From assembly GCF_042652965.1 (NCBI RefSeq), contig NZ_JBHSHL010000014.1:233584-297583 (forward strand): DNA of 64,000 bases. The letters are read 5' to 3'. The notes beneath the pieces were generated by a model that saw nothing but the letters and a program-made list of their open reading frames with translations, was not told where the DNA came from and searched no databases. This DNA comes from Filifactor villosus. GTDB lineage: Bacteria > Bacillota > Clostridia > Peptostreptococcales > Filifactoraceae. The position numbers and the translations under genes were made by a program. Of the stretch, positions 43,443 to 52,100 are shown in pieces. The first letter of the stretch is position 1. The number at the start of each line of letters is the position of its first letter.

Positions 43443-43471
43443 ATTATAATAAAGTTTGTATTTTCTGTCTA
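43443..43471 (-). promoter_or_regulatory. Promoter of the gcv operon
   Basis: On the minus strand TAGACA (43471-43466), a 17 bp spacer and a perfect TATAAT (43448-43443). The leader to gcvT is about 90 nt, too short for the tandem glycine riboswitch, and no such aptamer was seen. Confidence 0.7.
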
Positions 43472-43528
43472 TGGAAAAAGCTGTTATTTCTGATAAATTT
43501 GGTAGGTTATGTCCCATAACTCAAAAGA

Positions 43529-43571
43529 ATACCGGTATCATCGCCTGACATTTCAAACGAAGAACAGTAGT
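43529..43571 (+). repeat. Short family-2-like relic
   Basis: ATACCGGTATCATC leads to GCCTGACATTTCAAACGAAG and AACAGTAGT, the family-2 right end. Just before it, CCATAACTCAAAAGAAT resembles the reversed family-1 end, so two relics are joined here. Confidence 0.55.
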
Positions 43572-43642
43572 ACAACCTATTTCAACACCTGCATACTACT
43601 TGCCTTCGATATCATCGTTCAAACAAAAATAACTCCAGCCTC

Positions 43643-43680
43643 AAAAAAACGACCCGCTTAGAATCCTAAACAGGTCGTTT
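43643..43680 (-). terminator. Terminator downstream of the cardiolipin synthase gene
   Basis: AAACGACC (43647-43654) pairs with GGTCGTTT (43673-43680); on the minus strand the stem is followed by TTTTTTG. It lies about 330 bp after the cls stop, beyond two repeats that may have been inserted between gene and terminator. Confidence 0.7.
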
Positions 43681-43765
43681 CAAACTTTCGTTCCTCTCAC
43701 AAAACATTATTTTTTTGAATAAAACAGAATTTTGATCTACAAAACTGCTACCGCATTATCTTTTG

Positions 43766-43878
43766 ATACTACTATTCTTTTGAATAGTGGATATAAACAA
43801 TCTGTGACCCATAGAAGACAACATGGTTTTTCGTCATCGAAAAACAGATATATCCACACTTCTATTGGAGAAGAGTAT
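43766..43878 (+). repeat. Family-1 MITE-like palindromic repeat, copy E
   Basis: A 113 bp copy from ATACTACTATTC to GGAGAAGAGTAT with the shared ATAAACAATCTGTGACCCAT and AACAGATATATCCACAC segments. It touches a family-2 unit at its right edge. Confidence 0.88.
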
Positions 43879-43879
43879 G

Positions 43880-43994
43880 ATACCCTTATCTATTGGAATT
43901 GACAGGTTGAACACTTTGAAAGATATCCTCCTCCAATTCGTTGTTCGATAAGGATATCTGTTTCATATCCGGCATTTCAAATGGAGAAGAGTAT
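43880..43994 (+). repeat. Family-2 MITE-like palindromic repeat, directly after copy E
   Basis: A 115 bp unit with AATTGACAGGTTGAACACTT, GATAAGGATATCTGTTTCAT and CATTTCAAATGGAGAAGAG. It ends 18 bp after the cls stop side, so cls transcription runs into it first. Confidence 0.85.
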
Positions 43995-44012
43995 GAACAA
44001 CACCATATCATT

Positions 44013-45539
44013 CTAACACAGAGGTGCAAACAACCTCTTGACTCCGTCCCATACAAGCTTGAACAATCCCGATCTCATATCCTCAAGTCTCCTCTGACGA
44101 CACTCCTTTTGAAGATCCTGCATATCCTTCTTGAGATCCTTCAACAAAGAAGCCTTGTAGAAGATGGAATTGCACTCAAAGTGCAGGAACAAACTTCTAT
44201 AATCCAGATTGACCGTGCCGACCGTCCCCATCACATCGTCCATGATACACGCCTTCGCATGAAGAAAACCCGGAGTATACTCGTAGATGTTGACACCCGC
44301 CTCAAGCAGAGGCTTGTAATAACTGCGCGACAACTCATAGACGGACTTTTTGTCGGGAATCCCCGGCATATAGATCCTCACATCAATCCCCCTCCTCGCC
44401 GTCCTGATCATCACATCAAAGAGTTGCTCTCCCAGCATAAGATAAGGGGTATAGAACCATATATACTCTGTCGCCGCCTCAAGCATCTCGATATAGAGGT
44501 TGTAACTGTGAGGAAGCTTGTTCGCCGGAGAATCATAATAGGGAAGAATGTAACCGTCTTCGCCATCCGCCTGCATGTTCCTCTCGATATCAAACTCAAT
44601 CTTCTCCTCTGAAAACGCTGACCAAAACTCACAGAACATAAAAGTATAGCTTTGGACCGCCGCGCCCGTGATCTTGAACCCCACATCCTTCCAGTATCCG
44701 AACCTCTCTATCTCATTGATATACTCGTCTGCAAGATTCATCCCTCCACTAAAAGCAACTCTATTGTCAATAACGAGGATTTTCCTGTGATCCCTGTTGT
44801 TGAGAGCACCGCTCAACCACTTCAGGGGATTAAACGCAACGATCTTAATCCCCTTGCTCCTAAGTTCGCGGGCGTTCCTTCCTGAAAACGTGCTGATACT
44901 TCCCACATCGTCATAGATGACGCGAACATCGAGACCTTCTCTTACCTTCCTCTCCATGATTTCGACCATACTCCTCCACAGAGAACCGTCCTCCACGATA
45001 AAATACTCGACAAAGATAAACTTCTCCGCCTTGTTCATCTCCTCAAGCATATCGGCAAACAGAGCCTCTCCGGTGGAATGATAGATCGCCGTCTTGTTTC
45101 TGAGCAGAGGAAACCCGGACATCTTCGAGATATAGCCGAAAATCTGCCCAATCCTCAGGTCGTCTCTCGCAAGCTCAGCCATGACCTCCTCATCCTGATC
45201 GAGATACCTCCCCCAGTCCTTCCTAGACTCCTCCAGCCTCAGTTGCAACTTCTTCCCCGTCCTTCTGTTCCCGAACAACAGGTACAACACCGTACCCAAA
45301 AACGGAAGGACCAGAATGACAAGAAGCCATAACATCTTGTAAGCACTTTCTTCCCTGTTCGAAACAATGTAGAGAACAAACAGAAACGCCAACAAAGACA
45401 GCCCCATCTGTATCAGTGCCGAATACGCGGACAACCACGTCAAAAGCACATAAATCCATACACTCTGAACGACCAAGGCGGGTAGGACCGCCAAGACCCT
45501 GCCTCCCAATATCTTTTTGTGATTTACCTGACCTTCCAT
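44013..45539 (-). CDS. cls: Cardiolipin synthase
   Basis: A 508-residue membrane phospholipase-D-family enzyme that joins two phosphatidylglycerols into cardiolipin. Two N-terminal transmembrane segments (about 12-35 and 38-58) and a third (68-90) precede the two HKD motifs: HRKILVIDNRVAFSGGMN and HAKACIMDDVMGTVGTVN. The length is standard. ATG 45539 has GGAGAGG five bases upstream; a TTG further upstream lacks one. It is 95 bp downstream of the ornithine-racemase-like gene in the same direction. Confidence 0.95.
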   Translation of the reverse strand: MEGQVNHKKILGGRVLAVLPALVVQSVWIYVLLTWLSAYSALIQMGLSLLAFLFVLYIVSNREESAYKMLWLLVILVLPFLGTVLYLLFGNRRTGKKLQLRLEESRKDWGRYLDQDEEVMAELARDDLRIGQIFGYISKMSGFPLLRNKTAIYHSTGEALFADMLEEMNKAEKFIFVEYFIVEDGSLWRSMVEIMERKVREGLDVRVIYDDVGSISTFSGRNARELRSKGIKIVAFNPLKWLSGALNNRDHRKILVIDNRVAFSGGMNLADEYINEIERFGYWKDVGFKITGAAVQSYTFMFCEFWSAFSEEKIEFDIERNMQADGEDGYILPYYDSPANKLPHSYNLYIEMLEAATEYIWFYTPYLMLGEQLFDVMIRTARRGIDVRIYMPGIPDKKSVYELSRSYYKPLLEAGVNIYEYTPGFLHAKACIMDDVMGTVGTVNLDYRSLFLHFECNSIFYKASLLKDLKKDMQDLQKECRQRRLEDMRSGLFKLVWDGVKRLFAPLC

Positions 45540-45634
45540 CCTTACCTCTCCTTCCTCCAAAACAACAACCTCGGACCATTAAAATAAGGACCTTCTTCGA
45601 GCCGTAACCGTCCGATAGCAGGATATGATCCCTC

Positions 45635-46744
45635 TTAACGCAAATAGACCTTGGAAACCGACTCGGAATGGTTGGCAAATACCATCGCCCCGTAAGTACA
45701 ATCGAAGCCGATGATATCTCCGACCTTTACTCCGCCGGGTACTTCCTCGACATCCAAGATCAGATGGTCGCTGGAACCCCCGAGAATCTCCGCACCCTCC
45801 AACCTTACCTTGAGATAATCGAAGCTGCCCACATCTCGTTTTCCCAAAGCGAGCAACGCCCTCTTTCTCATCCCCTTGTCCTCAAACTGCGGAGTATTTC
45901 CGAAGGCATCAATGAAGATCTTGCCGATCGGATGAGAGGCCTTGGTCTTTACTTCGATGACTTCCGCCTTGATCCTGTAAATATCTTGGTTCATAAAGGG
46001 CATTTCACACTTCCAATCATCGATCAGATCTCTGGAAACTACAATCCCTTCTCCGATCCTCAGATGATTGATCCCCTCCGGCACCTGCTTCTTGAGCACA
46101 AGGGGCAGGGTAGAAGTCGCGCCTCCGGACACATAGTCCAGCTTGCGATCGATCTTCTCCTCGATTTTGCGAGCAATGCCGACCAAACGTCCCAAATTTG
46201 TGTTATCCGGAGAAATCGCACCATAACAGCCCAGGTTCGTTCCGATTCCCTTCAGACGTAGAGAAGAACACTCATGTTCAATATACAGAGCCGCCTCAAT
46301 CAGCTCTTCCTCATCGAAGAAACCCTCTCTCAAATCTCCCAAATCCATCATCAGAAGGACTCCGTGCATGACCTTCTGCTCTTCTGCCGCCTCATTCGTC
46401 AGCTTGATGACTTCCATCTCCGATTGCAAAGAGATATCCGCATATCTCACGACCTCCTCAAGCTCAGACTTCATCGGGATACGTATCAACATCAATTCGC
46501 CCTCAAACCCATCTTCTCTCATCTTTCGAATCGTGTTCATCCTGGAATCCCCGATGGAAACACACCCGCTGTCCAAAAGCAACTTGGCGATCTCATTGTA
46601 ACCGTGCTTATAGGTATCCACCGCCTTGACGACTCCCGTAACCTTTATGTCGCACTCCTTACACCTGCTCACAATATTTTCAGCATTCTCCTTGAGATGC
46701 TTCAGGTTGATTTCCATAACCGGATAACTTTGTATTGTCTGCAT
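45635..46744 (-). CDS. Alanine/ornithine racemase family PLP enzyme, probably ornithine racemase
   Basis: A 369-residue fold-type III PLP enzyme. EINLKHLKENAENIV, VTGVVKAVDTYKHG (the Lys region), IGDSRMNTI, LMMDLGDLREGFF, GIGTNLGCYG, VSGGATSTLP, INHLRIGEGI and ILGGSSDHLILDVE match the orr group described from amino-acid-fermenting clostridia, where D-ornithine enters the aminomutase route. Alanine racemases proper differ in these segments. ATG 46744 follows AAGGAGG; ATG 46762 has none. No other ornithine genes are in the window, so the substrate is inferred. Confidence 0.8.
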   Translation of the reverse strand: MQTIQSYPVMEINLKHLKENAENIVSRCKECDIKVTGVVKAVDTYKHGYNEIAKLLLDSGCVSIGDSRMNTIRKMREDGFEGELMLIRIPMKSELEEVVRYADISLQSEMEVIKLTNEAAEEQKVMHGVLLMMDLGDLREGFFDEEELIEAALYIEHECSSLRLKGIGTNLGCYGAISPDNTNLGRLVGIARKIEEKIDRKLDYVSGGATSTLPLVLKKQVPEGINHLRIGEGIVVSRDLIDDWKCEMPFMNQDIYRIKAEVIEVKTKASHPIGKIFIDAFGNTPQFEDKGMRKRALLALGKRDVGSFDYLKVRLEGAEILGGSSDHLILDVEEVPGGVKVGDIIGFDCTYGAMVFANHSESVSKVYLR

Positions 46745-47260
46745 ACATACCTCCTTGTTCATTCACAATACTTCAAGAGCCGATCCTCAAAAACCGACTT
46801 TGAAGTCCCTGACTCGTGCCCGAGAGAAAAAACAACTGTTCTCTCATAAAAAAACCGAGGTTTTTTCTCAAGACAGATCGTCGCAACATTTCTGTTGTAG
46901 TCGCAGATGGATAGATCCTCCTACATCATCTCCCCATCATAATGAGGATGGGTCAATAGCATAGTTGAACTTACTGCGAATATCAACGTACCGACACACT
47001 GCGACCTCTACAGCGGTCTGCGATCTCCGAACAGAGCTCGCCTCGATATGCTCTCGACACATTTTCCACAACAGAACCTGATTATAAGTATACCATATTT
47101 TTCCCCTCAAGAGAAAGACCGTCCTTCTTCGATCGAACAGCCGTATAAAAGCAAAAAATAAGAGGAAGTTCAACAAAGGGTCGAATCTTCCTCTTATTTT
47201 AATATTTGCCTATCATTATTTATCAAAATATCTTTTTATATCGAGTTTGTTCCTCAAGTC
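46745..47260. other. Intergenic region with hairpins upstream of the racemase gene
   Basis: 516 bp. Besides the terminator of the surface protein gene, it holds CTCGTGCCCGAG (46813-46824), GAGAG/CTCTC arms (46823-46845), an AAAAACC/GGTTTTT hairpin (46849-46865) and CCCATC/GATGGG (46933-46952). A leader attenuator for the racemase gene is possible. No small gene is supported. Confidence 0.45.
47153..47200 (-). terminator. Terminator of the BspA/InlB-like gene
   Basis: AAATAAGAGGAAG and CTTCCTCTTATTT (47156-47168 and 47187-47199) form a perfect 13 bp stem with an 18 nt loop and T runs on both sides. Confidence 0.9.
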
Positions 47261-50173
47261 CTATCTCTTCGCTTGGATGGTGATCATCTTGGTTTTGTGT
47301 TCCCAATTAACACTTGCCTCCAAGCCCAATTCCTTGAGGGCTTGCTGAACATCTCTGAGCGGAAGCAGGACTCTTCCGTTTCTCATCATCATCGGAGCAC
47401 TCATTGCCTTCTCCACTCCGTTTACCTTCATCGTCTTTTTGCCTATGGTCAATTCGACCTTCTTTCCTTCATAGACAAAGACTGCCGTTTTGCTCTTGGA
47501 GTTGTAACTCACGCTTACTCCCAGAAGTTCGCCGACCGCTCTTGCCGGCAACATGGTCTTGCCTTTTTCGATGATTGGAGGTGTGTCGAGTTTCTTCTTG
47601 ACGAGAACTCCTTTCTCCAGAGCTTGGTAATCCAAAGATCCGATCTTAAGCACTCCCGCGGTCTTCATCGCACTTGGAGCCTTGGTTTCGTGTTTGGGCG
47701 AACTCTCGTCGAAGACTTCGACGATATCAGGTTTTTGGATCAGGTCTTCCTTCGGTGCCTTCGGCATCTCCGGTTTCTCCGGTTTGTCCTTGTCGCCTCC
47801 GCCGGAGCCTGTTCCCGTGCTCGTACTGCTGTTCCACTTCGCATAGAGGATCATATCCGCCGTTACGGGATCGGAGAAGTTCCATGGGGTCGTATAAGCC
47901 GTATCGGTATACCACCCATCGAAGGTGTAGCCCGCTCTGGTAGGCGGTACAGGAGGTGCTGCCGGAGTCCCCGGTGCGACATATGCAGGTGCGACCGCAC
48001 TTCCTCCCTGCGAGTCAAAACTGACAGCTAAGTGTCCGATCGGTGCAAAGTTCGCTGTGACCTCTACATTGCTTGACGGCATTACAAAGGTGGTAGACGG
48101 CGTTGTAACATTGGCAAAAGCTACTCCTACATCACTGGTCCAATTGACAAAGCGTTGTCCGATCGGTGCAGGGTCTGCCGTGACGGTGACCCTTGCTCCC
48201 GCAGCTGCCGTTGCAAGGTCGGAGGTCCCTCCTGTGACCCTTACCGTATAGGTGCTTGTGCCTGTACTCCACTTCGCATAGAGGATCATATCCGCCGTTA
48301 CGGGATCGGAGAAGTTCCAAGGAGTCGTATAAGCCGTATCGGTATACCACCCCTCAAAGCTGTAGCCCTCTCTGGTAGGAAGTACAGGAGGTGCTGCCGG
48401 AGTACCCGGTGCGACATATGCAGGTGCGACCGCACTTCCTCCCTGCGAATCAAAAATGACGAGCAGGTCGCCTGTCGAAGCAAAGTTCGCCTTGATCGTT
48501 ACATCGCTGTCGGGCATAGTAAAGTCGGTGGATTCCGATGATGCATCCAGAAACCTTACCTCCACATCACTGCTCCAACCGATAAAGCGTTGTCCGCTCG
48601 GTGCAGGGTTTGCCGTTACCGTAACTGTCTCTCCCGCACTTGTCGTTACAAGATCGGAGGTTCCTCCTATTACTGTGACCGTATGGAACACCGCACCCGT
48701 ATCGCGTTCCCACTTGGCAAAGAGAAGCATATCGTCATTTACAGGTTGAGTGAAGGACCACTCATTATCGAAGGTGTCTTCCTTATACCAGCCCCTGAAG
48801 ATATGGCCCTGTCTTTGGGGATCCTCCGGCTTTGGTACCGGTGTGTTTTTTGGGATATACTCATAAAAAGCCGTACCGTCCCCCACGTGAAAACTGACAA
48901 CAAATTCTTGGTCGTTATATGAGACAAGTTTCAATTGGACCTTAAAGACGATATTATCTCCCTCTCCGACAGTATTTACCTTATCAGGGGTATTGGGAGC
49001 TGTTTGCATAAATCCGGAATCGCTAAACTCGTCAAACAGGTCCTCATCGGTAAAGGATTCCCCCTTACGTGCATGGAGTATGAAAGGTATACTATCATCC
49101 ATATCCGTTCCATCCGGTCTCAGAAACTTAACTGTGACCCTCTTCTTTCCTGCTCCCGGTTGAAGAGTTACCGTATAGGTCGCATTGTCCTCAAGCTCTT
49201 GTTCCTCATTCGGATCAACCACATCGAAAGGACTTCCTCCCTCCTTGGTATAGGAGTAGGAGTCGTTAAAACAAGTGAGTTTGACATTACGCAGCCCCTT
49301 AAACTTTAGGAATTTCAAGTCCTTCATTCCATCAAATGCTTCTGTAGCATCGACATCACTGACATTCCAAGTGCTTAGATCCAGTTCCTCAATCGAAGAA
49401 TCTTCAAACATAGATTGCATCGTTTCTAGCTTTTCGGGTCTCCATCCGCTTACATCCCCTTTAAACGATTCTGCCGAATAAAACATTTCGTCCATATTCG
49501 TTACCTTCGAGACATCCCAAGCACTTATATCGGGATTCGCCTTGCCGCTCGAACTGAACATACCTTTCATATTCTCTACCTTGGAGACATCCCAAGCACT
49601 TACGTCGGGATTTGCCTTGTAGGTAAAGCGGAACATACCGCTCATATCCGTCACCTTGGAGACATCCCAAGTACTTACATCGGGATTCGTATTGTCGGCC
49701 GAAAAGAACATACAATACATATTGGTCACATTGGAGACATTAAAGTCTGCAGGCAGTTCGATCTCTCCGTCAAACTCCGAAAAAAATCCGAAAAACTTTC
49801 CATCGTCTTCGATACGCGTATCGTCGGGCAGAAGGATGGCGTTGCTTTCAAAGCGAAGGGTAAAGTCGCTGTTGTTATCCCAAGCGTCACGTCCTTTAAA
49901 ATTCTCTTCACTGAACTTTCGTGCAAGTTCCTTCCACTTTCCGTTTTCGATCTTGCCCGAACCGTGGACGGTAAGAGTTTGAGCTGTCTGGTCCCAAGTA
50001 GCCTTGACCGTCCCTCCCGCGTTCAGTTCGAAGTCGTTAATCGTCTCGATCGGTGTGACCTCCGCATGGGCGACTGCTCCCCGGAGGTCCGCCGTCCACA
50101 GACCGAAGGTCATCAGAAGGCTGAGCATCAGAGCCAGGAGCCTTCTTGAACCTGTACTGCTTGTTGTTTTCAT
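47261..50173 (-). CDS. Large secreted BspA/DUF285 and InlB_B-repeat surface protein
   Basis: A 970-residue exported protein. A signal peptide (1-38) is followed by BspA-type DUF285 repeats (about 120-290; recurring WDVSKVTNM and MFYSA units), an acidic beta domain, three Listeria-Bacteroides (InlB_B) repeats ending FRGWYKEDTF, FEGWYTDTAY and FDGWYTDTAY, alternating with divergent GGTSDL...ANF domains, a Lys/Pro/Glu linker (about 800-850) and a copper-amine-oxidase N-terminal-like domain (about 870-970) that probably holds it to the wall. No LPXTG motif is seen. Such proteins act in adhesion to host or neighbours. It stands alone with its own terminator. Confidence 0.9.
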   Translation of the reverse strand: MKTTSSTGSRRLLALMLSLLMTFGLWTADLRGAVAHAEVTPIETINDFELNAGGTVKATWDQTAQTLTVHGSGKIENGKWKELARKFSEENFKGRDAWDNNSDFTLRFESNAILLPDDTRIEDDGKFFGFFSEFDGEIELPADFNVSNVTNMYCMFFSADNTNPDVSTWDVSKVTDMSGMFRFTYKANPDVSAWDVSKVENMKGMFSSSGKANPDISAWDVSKVTNMDEMFYSAESFKGDVSGWRPEKLETMQSMFEDSSIEELDLSTWNVSDVDATEAFDGMKDLKFLKFKGLRNVKLTCFNDSYSYTKEGGSPFDVVDPNEEQELEDNATYTVTLQPGAGKKRVTVKFLRPDGTDMDDSIPFILHARKGESFTDEDLFDEFSDSGFMQTAPNTPDKVNTVGEGDNIVFKVQLKLVSYNDQEFVVSFHVGDGTAFYEYIPKNTPVPKPEDPQRQGHIFRGWYKEDTFDNEWSFTQPVNDDMLLFAKWERDTGAVFHTVTVIGGTSDLVTTSAGETVTVTANPAPSGQRFIGWSSDVEVRFLDASSESTDFTMPDSDVTIKANFASTGDLLVIFDSQGGSAVAPAYVAPGTPAAPPVLPTREGYSFEGWYTDTAYTTPWNFSDPVTADMILYAKWSTGTSTYTVRVTGGTSDLATAAAGARVTVTADPAPIGQRFVNWTSDVGVAFANVTTPSTTFVMPSSNVEVTANFAPIGHLAVSFDSQGGSAVAPAYVAPGTPAAPPVPPTRAGYTFDGWYTDTAYTTPWNFSDPVTADMILYAKWNSSTSTGTGSGGGDKDKPEKPEMPKAPKEDLIQKPDIVEVFDESSPKHETKAPSAMKTAGVLKIGSLDYQALEKGVLVKKKLDTPPIIEKGKTMLPARAVGELLGVSVSYNSKSKTAVFVYEGKKVELTIGKKTMKVNGVEKAMSAPMMMRNGRVLLPLRDVQQALKELGLEASVNWEHKTKMITIQAKR
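47826..48462 (-). repeat. Duplicated InlB_B module within the surface protein gene
   Basis: The stretches at about 47826-48020 and 48261-48455 are nearly identical at the DNA level (for example ACGGGATCGGAGAAGTTCC and GTATCGGTATACCACCC in both). This indicates a recent in-frame duplication or gene conversion. Confidence 0.85.
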
Positions 50174-50270
50174 AGCTATTATCCTTTCTCTACATTTGTT
50201 TCGGCGAATACGAATTTCGCCTGACTACCCCTTGTGTACAACCGCCTCCTTCCTCTTTCTGTTCCTGTTT

Positions 50271-50386
50271 GTACTATGTCCAATCCAAAAGTGACCGGTT
50301 ACATACTTTGAAGCATAGCATCCTTCAACTTGTTTTTTAGCGACGATATACTTGGTATATCCGGCATTTCAAACGGAGAATAGTAC
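50271..50386 (+). repeat. Family-2 MITE-like palindromic repeat
   Basis: A 116 bp unit from TACTATGTCC to GGAGAATAGTAC, containing TACTTTGAAGCATAGCATCC and ATATCCGGCATTTCAAACGG. Confidence 0.85.
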
Positions 50387-50565
50387 GAATTGCGTTTTCT
50401 TTTGATGAAATTTTCGCGCAATTATGTATTTTTATCTTAGCAGAAAAGAGGTGTTTCGTATATTACCCAAAAGGATTACTTTTGTCTACTCCCATTGCGT
50501 GTACTTGAATTTTCAAAGGGTATAGCTTTTAATCTTTTTTAAAATTTTTTCATATTCTTTGCTTT

Positions 50566-50679
50566 ACACTATTTTCCGGTGCAATTGACAGGCTGAATAT
50601 CTTGAAGCATATCTTCTTCCGAATTGTTTTTTGGCAATGATATTTGTGCATATCCGGAATTTCAAGAGAAGAATAGTAT
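50566..50679 (+). repeat. Family-2 MITE-like palindromic repeat
   Basis: A 114 bp unit from ACACTATTTTCC to GAAGAATAGTAT with AATTGACAGGCTGAATATCT and TTTTTTGGCAATGATAT. Confidence 0.83.
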
Positions 50680-50716
50680 TGGAACCGTTTTTCCAAAGAG
50701 AAACATAAACAGAATA

Positions 50717-50762
50717 CAAAAAAACTTGAAGGCAAAACGTAGGTATTGCGCCTCCAAGTTTT
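50717..50762 (-). terminator. Terminator of clpX
   Basis: AAAACTTGGAGGC and GCCTTCAAGTTTT pair (50762-50750 with 50733-50721, one G-T pair) and are followed by TTTTGTATTC on the minus strand. Confidence 0.85.
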
Positions 50763-50797
50763 ATAATGCTTGCTTCTATTCTGATGTTGTTTTTCTC

Positions 50798-52072
50798 CTA
50801 TGCCGTTTCCTCGGGTTTTTTTCTCTTACTGTTTTTTCGTATCACAACAAGAGGCTCCGCCCCGTCTGTAATACATTCTTTGGTAAGGATTACTTTTTCA
50901 ATATCTTGGCGTGAAGGGATCTCATACATGATATCAAGCATAACTTCTTCCAAAATACTTCTAAGACCCCTTGCTCCCGTTTTTCGTTCCAGAGCCTTTT
51001 GTGCAATTGCTTCAAGAGCATCCTGCTGAATCTCCAACTCGACATCGTCGATATGGAAGAGTTTCTGATATTGTTTAAGAAGTGCGTTCCTAGGCTCTTT
51101 CAAGATACGGATCAACGCAGCCTTATCCAAGTTATCCAAAGAAACGATGAGAGGGACCCTGCTCACAAACTCCGGGATCAGCCCGTATTTCAAAAGGTCT
51201 TGAGGTTCCGCCTTGCTGTAAAAAGAACTGCCGTCCTCAAAATTCCTATCTTTCTTTGTTGCTCCAAAGCCCATCGTCTGTTTTCCCTGACGTTTTTTTA
51301 TGATATCTTCAATTCCGTCGAAGGCTCCTCCCAAGATAAAAAGGATATTGGTTGTATCAATCTGGAGAAAATCCTGATGGGGATGTTTTCTACCTCCCTG
51401 TGGAGGTACATTTGCCTTAGTAGCTTCAATGATTTTGAGCAAGGCCTGCTGGACTCCTTCTCCCGAAACATCTCGCGTAATCGAAGGATTGTCCGATTTT
51501 CGTGCGATCTTATCGATTTCGTCAATATAAATAATCCCTTTTTCCGCCCTTGAAATATCAAAATTTGCCGCCTGGATCAGTTTGAGAAGGATGTTCTCCA
51601 CATCTTCTCCCACATAGCCCGCCTCAGTCAGTGCGGTAGCATCGGCTATGGCAAAGGGTACATTCAGGATCTTTGCCAAGGTCTGTGCCAAAAGAGTTTT
51701 TCCCGAACCGGTGGGGCCAAGCATCAATACATTTGATTTTTGGAGTTCAACTTCACTTTCATTCTTTCGGTTTTGAACCGGGGAGTTGATGCGTTTGTAA
51801 TGGTTATAAACAGCAACCGCCAAAGCTTTCTTTGCCCGATCCTGTCCGATTACATAGGCATCAAGAATCTCTTTTATCTCGTTCGGTTTTGGAAGTCCCG
51901 TCATTTCGTTGGCAGCCACCTGTCCGAACTCTTCATCTATGATGTCTTGACATAGTTTTACGCATTCATCGCAGATATAGATGTCCGGTCCGGCGATTAG
52001 CCTTTTTACCTGCTCTTGCGTTTTTCCGCAAAAGGAACACCTATATTGTCGTTTTTCATCACTTCTGGACAT
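50798..52072 (-). CDS. clpX: ATP-dependent Clp protease ATP-binding subunit ClpX
   Basis: A 424-residue AAA+ unfoldase that feeds substrates to ClpP. The N-terminal zinc domain has CSFC (12-15) and CDEC (34-37); Walker A is GPTGSGKT near residue 118; Walker B is IIYIDEIDKI; the pore loop GYVGEDV and the sensor/arginine-finger region RDVSGEGVQQALL are intact. The ClpP-docking loop appears as the IGF-like MGFGATK. The gene follows clpP by 28 bp, the usual Firmicute order tig-clpP-clpX. Confidence 0.97.
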   Translation of the reverse strand: MSRSDEKRQYRCSFCGKTQEQVKRLIAGPDIYICDECVKLCQDIIDEEFGQVAANEMTGLPKPNEIKEILDAYVIGQDRAKKALAVAVYNHYKRINSPVQNRKNESEVELQKSNVLMLGPTGSGKTLLAQTLAKILNVPFAIADATALTEAGYVGEDVENILLKLIQAANFDISRAEKGIIYIDEIDKIARKSDNPSITRDVSGEGVQQALLKIIEATKANVPPQGGRKHPHQDFLQIDTTNILFILGGAFDGIEDIIKKRQGKQTMGFGATKKDRNFEDGSSFYSKAEPQDLLKYGLIPEFVSRVPLIVSLDNLDKAALIRILKEPRNALLKQYQKLFHIDDVELEIQQDALEAIAQKALERKTGARGLRSILEEVMLDIMYEIPSRQDIEKVILTKECITDGAEPLVVIRKNSKRKKPEETA

Positions 52073-52100
52073 TTACCAAATACCTCCTTGTAATTCCAAC

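Larger units (their letters stand above)
50174..50797. other. Intergenic region between clpX and the surface protein gene
   Basis: 624 bp, AT-rich, with two family-2 repeats (50271-50386 and 50566-50679) and the clpX terminator. The left repeat would lie in or near the promoter of the surface protein gene. No ORF is supported. Confidence 0.65.

Noticed and set aside
43350..43700. Glycine riboswitch upstream of gcvT
   Set aside because: No conserved aptamer core could be found and the promoter leaves too short a leader.
46937..47176. 79-codon minus-strand ORF
   Set aside because: It overlaps the terminator of the surface protein gene and has no ribosome binding site.
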